Shown piece after piece: positions 60,051 to 64,000 of a stretch of 64,000 nt of DNA. Each line of letters begins with the position of its first letter. Within the stretch, counting starts at the first letter, position 1. Position numbers and translations under genes: made by a program. Source of the DNA: Halopenitus sp041821145 (GTDB lineage Archaea; Halobacteriota; Halobacteria; Halobacteriales; Haloferacaceae); contig NZ_JBGUBC010000011.1 of assembly GCF_041821145.1 (NCBI RefSeq), positions 1 to 64,000 of the forward strand, in the 5' to 3' direction. A model generated the notes under the pieces. That model saw only the letters and a list, made by a program, of their open reading frames with translations. It was not told where the DNA came from and ran no database searches.

Positions 60051-61027
60051 TGGCAGACGAACACCAATTCATCGAAAACGGTCTGCAGCGGTCCCAGATC
60101 GACGAGTTCTTCGCAGACGAACTCGGCCGTGCCGGCTACGGCGGGATGGACATCGCCAAGACGCCGATGGGCACACAGATCGTGCTCAAGGCCGAAAAGC
60201 CCGGTATGGTCATCGGAAAGGGCGGAAAGAACATCCGGAAGATCACCTCGACGCTCGAGGAGCGCTTCGACATGGACGATCCCCAGATCGACGTCCAGGA
60301 GGTCGACGAACCCGACCTCAACGCGCGGATCGTCGCCGATAGGCTTGCGAACGCGCTCGAACGTGGCTGGTACTTCCGGAAGGCCGGTCACACGACGATC
60401 GATCGGATCATGGAGTCCGGCGCACTCGGCGCCGAGATCGTCCTGTCCGGAAAGGTCACCGGCGCGCGATCGCGCGTCGAGAAGTTCAACCGCGGCTATA
60501 TCAAGCACAACGGTGAGCCCGCGGAGAACGTCGTCGACGAAGGGCAAGGCGTCGCAGTGATGAAGCTCGGCACGATCGGCGTGACGGTCAAGATCATTCC
60601 GCCGGGTGCCGAACTGCCCGACGACTTCGAGATCCGCGAGGACGCGGAGGTCCCCGAAGTCGAACAGATGACCGAAGAGGAGGGCGTCGAAGCCCTCCTC
60701 GAGGAAGAGCCCGCGGAGGTCCCCGAGGTCGGCGAAGAAGAAGACGTCGAGGTCCCCACGGGCGGACCCGAAGAGGAGATCGACGAGGAGATCGTCGAGG
60801 AGGTCATCGAGGAGAGCCAGGAGACGGCGACCGAGGCGACCGACACCGGTCCCGAAGACCCCGTTGCGACAGGGGCGCCCGAGGGCCAGGAGGAACCCGA
60901 GGAACCCGAGAGTCTCGAATCCGAGGTCGAGGCCGAAGCCGAGGAACTCGTCGAGGAAATGGAATCCGCAGCCGAGGAGGCCGAGGAGGCCGAAGAGGCT
61001 GGCGAGACTGACGAGGAGGAGGAATAA
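60050..61027 (+). CDS. rps3: Ribosomal protein S3 (uS3) with acidic C-terminal extension
   Basis: The 325-residue protein has the KH domain (VIGKGGKNIRKITSTLEERF, about 53-72) and the S3 C-domain (GYIKHNGEPAENVVDEGQ, GTIGVTVKIIPPG). After about residue 200 comes a 120-residue tail made almost only of Glu, Ala, Pro, Val and Thr, a haloarchaeal S3 feature of unknown use. The last codon overlaps rpl29 by one base. Confidence 0.96.
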   Translation: MADEHQFIENGLQRSQIDEFFADELGRAGYGGMDIAKTPMGTQIVLKAEKPGMVIGKGGKNIRKITSTLEERFDMDDPQIDVQEVDEPDLNARIVADRLANALERGWYFRKAGHTTIDRIMESGALGAEIVLSGKVTGARSRVEKFNRGYIKHNGEPAENVVDEGQGVAVMKLGTIGVTVKIIPPGAELPDDFEIREDAEVPEVEQMTEEEGVEALLEEEPAEVPEVGEEEDVEVPTGGPEEEIDEEIVEEVIEESQETATEATDTGPEDPVATGAPEGQEEPEEPESLESEVEAEAEELVEEMESAAEEAEEAEEAGETDEEEE

Positions 61028-61239
61028 TGGCGATCCTTCACCCCGACGAGATCCGGGACATGACCGCCGCGGAACGCGAGGTCGAACTCGAGGAACTCGA
61101 GACCGAACTGCTCAACGTGAAGGCTCAACAGGCTGCAGGCGGCATGCCCGAAAGTCCCGGTCGAATGGGCGAGCTGAAGCGGACCATCGCGCGGATCAAG
61201 ACGATCCGGACCGAGGAAGGCGACCTCGAGAGCGAATAA
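61027..61239 (+). CDS. rpl29: Ribosomal protein L29 (uL29)
   Basis: The 70-residue two-helix protein (LHPDEIRDMTAAEREVELEE, KRTIARIKTIRTE) stands next to L23 at the tunnel exit. Length is normal for archaea. Confidence 0.95.
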   Translation: MAILHPDEIRDMTAAEREVELEELETELLNVKAQQAAGGMPESPGRMGELKRTIARIKTIRTEEGDLESE

Positions 61240-61261
61240 CGACCACGGAACACACGACGAA

Positions 61262-61744
61262 ATGATTACCCCCGAAACGCTCACACGACACGAACTCATC
61301 GGCCTCCCGGTACGGGTGGTGGACGCCAGTAATGGCGATTCCGTCACCATCACGGGACGTGTCGTCGACGAGACCCAGCGGACGATCGTCGTTCGCACGG
61401 CTGCGGGGGAGAAACGCGTTCCCAAGGAGGGGACGACATTCGAGTTTGCGATCGTCGAGACGCCGAGCGTCGCTCCGATCGCGGACGAACGCACAGATGA
61501 AGCCGCCGGCGACCGCAAGGTCCCGGGGTCCACGTCCGAACTCGGACAGGATACTGCAGGGGTCCGCCCCTGTCAGTCCCGTCCGTTCCCGTCGGCCACC
61601 TCGGAGGACGTCTCCGAGGGTGTCGAGGGGACAAGCCGCTCCCTAGGCGAGTGCGAGGACGTGGTCTACGTTACGGTGGATGGCAGACGACTGCTCTCAC
61701 GACCCGCCCAACGCACCGAGGAAGGTGTCTCAGTATGGCGATAG
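61262..61744 (+). CDS. rnp1: RNase P protein component 1 (Rpp29/Rnp1) with long insertion
   Basis: The 160-residue protein has the Rpp29 Sm-like barrel in two parts: ETLTRHELIGLPVRVVDASN, GRVVDETQRTIVVRTAAGEKRVPKEGTTFEF (about 1-65) and VYVTVDGRRLLSRPAQRTEE (about 132-155). Between them lies a Ser/Glu/Pro-rich insertion of about 60 residues with two cysteines that archaeal relatives mostly lack or have much shorter. RNase P matures tRNA 5' ends; placement between rpl29 and rps17 is the archaeal standard. Confidence 0.9.
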   Translation: MITPETLTRHELIGLPVRVVDASNGDSVTITGRVVDETQRTIVVRTAAGEKRVPKEGTTFEFAIVETPSVAPIADERTDEAAGDRKVPGSTSELGQDTAGVRPCQSRPFPSATSEDVSEGVEGTSRSLGECEDVVYVTVDGRRLLSRPAQRTEEGVSVWR

Positions 61745-62079
61745 GAATTGACGTACCCATGCCTCCGGAACCAGACGAACCGGGGGAGTATGACTACGAG
61801 AAGTGTCCGTTCTACGGACAGCTCTCCGTCCGCGGCCAGACCCGAGAGGGAACGGTCGTTTCGACGGATATGGAAAAGACCGTCATCGTCGAGCGGGAAT
61901 ACGACGTCTTCGTGCCGAAATACGATCGGTACATGAAGCGTCGCTCGCGCATCCCGGCACACGTGCCGGGCGTGCTCGACCCGCTTTCGGTCGGTGACGA
62001 AGTGACGATCGCGGAGACGCGACCGCTCTCGAAGACGAAATCCCACGTCGTCGTGGAAGTGATGGACGGTGATGCCTGA
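61735..62079 (+). CDS. rps17: Ribosomal protein S17 (uS17)
   Basis: The 114-residue protein has an archaeal N-terminal extension (PPEPDEPGEYDYEKCPFYGQ) and the OB core with VVSTDMEKTVIVEREY and YDRYMKRRSRIPAHVP. Its start overlaps rnp1 by 10 bases and its end overlaps rpl14 by one. Confidence 0.95.
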   Translation: MAIGIDVPMPPEPDEPGEYDYEKCPFYGQLSVRGQTREGTVVSTDMEKTVIVEREYDVFVPKYDRYMKRRSRIPAHVPGVLDPLSVGDEVTIAETRPLSKTKSHVVVEVMDGDA

Positions 62080-62477
62080 TGGAAGCACTGAAAGCCGACG
62101 TCACGCAGGGCCTCGAGAAGGGCTCGCTCATCACGTGCGCTGACAACACCGGCGCCCGCGAGCTCAAGGTCATCAGCGTGCACGGATACTCCGGCGCGAA
62201 GAACCGCCATCCGAAGGCGGGAATCGGCGACAAGGTGACCGTCTCGGTCACGAAAGGGACCCCGGAGATGCGACGCCAGGTGCTGGAGGCCGTTATCGTC
62301 CGCCAGCGCAAGGCGATCCGGCGTCCCGACGGCCGCCGCGTCCGATTCGAGGACAACGCCGCCGTCGTTATCGACGATCTCGAGGAGCCGCGGGGCACGG
62401 AGATCAAAGGCCCCATCGCTCGCGAGGTCGCGGAACGCTTCGGAAGCATCGCGTCGACCGCGACGGTGATCGTTTAA
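62079..62477 (+). CDS. rpl14: Ribosomal protein L14 (uL14)
   Basis: The 132-residue protein (SLITCADNTGARELKVISV, RQVLEAVIVRQRKAIRRPDG, FEDNAAVVIDD, IKGPIAREVAERFGSIAS) is complete and typical; it faces the subunit interface. Confidence 0.97.
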   Translation: MEALKADVTQGLEKGSLITCADNTGARELKVISVHGYSGAKNRHPKAGIGDKVTVSVTKGTPEMRRQVLEAVIVRQRKAIRRPDGRRVRFEDNAAVVIDDLEEPRGTEIKGPIAREVAERFGSIASTATVIV

Positions 62478-62479
62478 CT

Positions 62480-62836
62480 ATGTCGCGACAGCCACGCAAA
62501 CAGCGAAAACAAACGGAGACCGCGCCGCTGCACGAACGTCAAAAGCAGGTTCGTGCCACGCTCACCGACGATCTCCGCGAGGAGTACGACCAGCGAAACG
62601 TCCGCGTCAACGCGGGCGATACGGTCGAGATCCTTCGCGGCGATCACGCCGGCGAGGAAGGCGAGGTCGTCGAGGTGTCGCTTCGTGATGCGACCATCAC
62701 GGTCGAGGACGTCACCGTCGAGAAGTCGGACGGAGAGGAGGTTCCCCGTCCGCTTCCGGCAAGCAACGTCCGCGTCACGGAACTCGACCTCGAGGACGAC
62801 CGCCGCGAGGCGCGGCTACGGGAGGATAACGAATGA
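62480..62836 (+). CDS. rpl24: Ribosomal protein L24 (uL24)
   Basis: The 118-residue protein has the KOW core VNAGDTVEILRGDHAGEEGE and an N-terminal basic part (SRQPRKQRKQTETAPLHERQ). It ends 4 bases into rps4e. Confidence 0.96.
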   Translation: MSRQPRKQRKQTETAPLHERQKQVRATLTDDLREEYDQRNVRVNAGDTVEILRGDHAGEEGEVVEVSLRDATITVEDVTVEKSDGEEVPRPLPASNVRVTELDLEDDRREARLREDNE

Positions 62837-63543
62837 CGAACCACCAGAAACGACTGGCAGTACCGAACTCCTGGCCGGTCGAACGCAAAACCGACACGTT
62901 CACCGTCAAGGCGGACGCCGGCCCGCACGGGCGATCCGGGGTTCCGCTCTTGATCCTGCTTCGGGACGTCCTCGAGTACGTGGACACCCGAAAGGAGGCG
63001 CGCTACGCGCTCAACCAGGATTCCGTGTTGGTGAACGGCGACGCCATCTCCGACGAGGAGCGGCCGATCGGGATGTTCGACATCCTGGCGTTCACCGAAC
63101 GCGAGGAGTATTACCGCGTCTTCCCCGACGAGGGAGGACGGCTGGCATTGACGTCGATCGACGCGGAGTCGGCGGGAAGCCGCCTTGGCCGGATCACGGA
63201 GAAGACGACCGTCTCCGGCGGCGATTTCCAGCTTACGCTCCACGACGGCGCGAACGTCCGCGTCGATGCGGACGCAGCCGACGAGTACACTCCGAAGGAC
63301 TCGATCGTCATCGACAACGACTCGAAGGAGATCGTCGCCCACTTCGTCTACGAAGAGGGCGCGCTCGTGACCTCCGTGGCCGGCCAGCACGCCGGCCGAA
63401 TCGGGACGATCGAGACGATCGACGTGACCCTCGGCTCCGGCGACAACGCCGTAACCGTCGAAACCGACGACGACACGTACGAGACGATAGAGAAGTACGT
63501 CGTCGTGATCGACGAGAACTTCGTCGGAGGTGACGACGAATGA
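62833..63543 (+). CDS. rps4e: Ribosomal protein S4e (eS4)
   Basis: The 236-residue protein has an S4-like N-domain (NHQKRLAVPNSWPVERKTDT, LLILLRDVLEYVDTRKEARY), a central domain and a C-terminal KOW (ASVAGQHAGRIGTIETIDVT type). It is specific to archaea and eukaryotes. It overlaps rpl5 by 4 bases. Confidence 0.96.
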   Translation: MTNHQKRLAVPNSWPVERKTDTFTVKADAGPHGRSGVPLLILLRDVLEYVDTRKEARYALNQDSVLVNGDAISDEERPIGMFDILAFTEREEYYRVFPDEGGRLALTSIDAESAGSRLGRITEKTTVSGGDFQLTLHDGANVRVDADAADEYTPKDSIVIDNDSKEIVAHFVYEEGALVTSVAGQHAGRIGTIETIDVTLGSGDNAVTVETDDDTYETIEKYVVVIDENFVGGDDE

Positions 63544-64000
63544 GCGTCGAACACGAGATGCGCCAACCGCGCGTCGAAAAGGTCGTCGTCCACATGGGCG
63601 TCGGCGAGGGCGGCGAACCGCTGGCCGATGCGGAGGAGATCATCGAGACGATCACCGACCAGCAGTCCGTCCGAACGACCGCAAAACGAACCGTCGGCGA
63701 GTTCGATATCCGGCAGGGCGACCCGATCGGAACGAAGGTCACGCTGCGTGGCGAAAACGCCGAGGAGTTCCTTGCGACCGCACTCGAACTCGTCGACATC
63801 TCGCCGTCGCAGTTCGACGAGCGCGGGAATCTGAGCTTCGGGGTCGACGACCACACGGACTTCCCGAGTCTTGAGTACGACCCGAACATCGGGATCTACG
63901 GACTCGACGTAACCGTGTCGATCGTTCGACCGGGCTACCGCGTTTCGAAGCGGAATACGGTGACCCGATCGATTCCGAAATCACACCAGATGACTGCCGA
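63540..64000 (+). CDS. rpl5: Ribosomal protein L5 (uL5), cut by window end
   Basis: The first 153 residues are present: VEKVVVHMGVGEGGEPLADA, TAKRTVGEFDIRQGDPIGTK and FPSLEYDPNIGIYGLDVTV. The archaeal protein is about 170 residues, so the last 15-20 are outside. It binds 5S rRNA. rps14 would be expected next in the operon. Confidence 0.95.
   Translation, partial: MSVEHEMRQPRVEKVVVHMGVGEGGEPLADAEEIIETITDQQSVRTTAKRTVGEFDIRQGDPIGTKVTLRGENAEEFLATALELVDISPSQFDERGNLSFGVDDHTDFPSLEYDPNIGIYGLDVTVSIVRPGYRVSKRNTVTRSIPKSHQMTA

Overview
The window is chromosomal DNA from a halophilic archaeon (class Halobacteria). The evidence is high GC content, strongly acidic proteins, TATA boxes about 27 bases upstream of start codons (mostly leaderless transcripts), Tat lipoproteins with a twin-arginine plus lipobox, and a complete archaeal order of ribosomal protein genes. 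A Halorubrum/Haloferacales-like relative is possible but cannot be fixed from sequence reading alone.

Region 1-5.6 kb is accessory. It holds an enolase-superfamily enzyme, a Tat lipoprotein, a secreted poly-acidic repeat protein, the broken 3' end of a second enolase-superfamily dehydratase, an AhpD-like protein, an AT-rich winged-helix regulator, and an azlCD branched-chain amino acid exporter with an inverted repeat at its promoter. Region 5.7-15.3 kb holds RidA, a repeat-bearing lipoprotein, a glycerate 2-kinase followed by an enolase paralogue with altered active-site residues, a convergent phosphotriesterase-family hydrolase, a DoxX gene pair, a relic of an IS200/IS605 (TnpB) element with a nested palindrome beside it, an SDR oxidoreductase and a REC-GAF-PAS histidine kinase.

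Region 15.3-33.1 kb is more core-like: a structured-looking intergenic stretch, an iron-type alcohol dehydrogenase, homoserine kinase, PdxS, a J-domain ferredoxin, an RND transporter with a COG1361-type exoprotein, MutS-MutL, class I LysS and UMP kinase. Region 33.2-36.6 kb is a cell-surface glycan-like cluster (flippase-like protein, glycosyltransferase 2, alkaline-phosphatase-superfamily protein) read from one shared, symmetric promoter.

Region 36.6-54.9 kb carries ilvD, a MobB-MoaE fusion, a GTPBP1-like GTPase, paired MgtE half-transporters, pyrG-guaAB, the conserved information-processing run eIF2-gamma, PIN protein, rpoE1, spt4 and DUF359 kinase, a serpin relic, cofH, an FAD oxidoreductase and tRNA-Gly(GCC). 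From 55.5 kb to the end lies the S10/spc ribosomal operon: a SPOUT methyltransferase, then L3, L4, L23, L2, S19, L22, S3, L29, Rnp1, S17, L14, L24, S4e and L5 (cut by the window end). Most neighbours there overlap by 1-4 bases.

No CRISPR array, prophage or large defence island is visible. The least ordinary items are the enolase paralogue beside glycerate kinase, the palindrome plus TnpB-tail relic, the unannotated structured region at 15.3-15.6 kb, and the small ORF that is translationally coupled at 39.5 kb.
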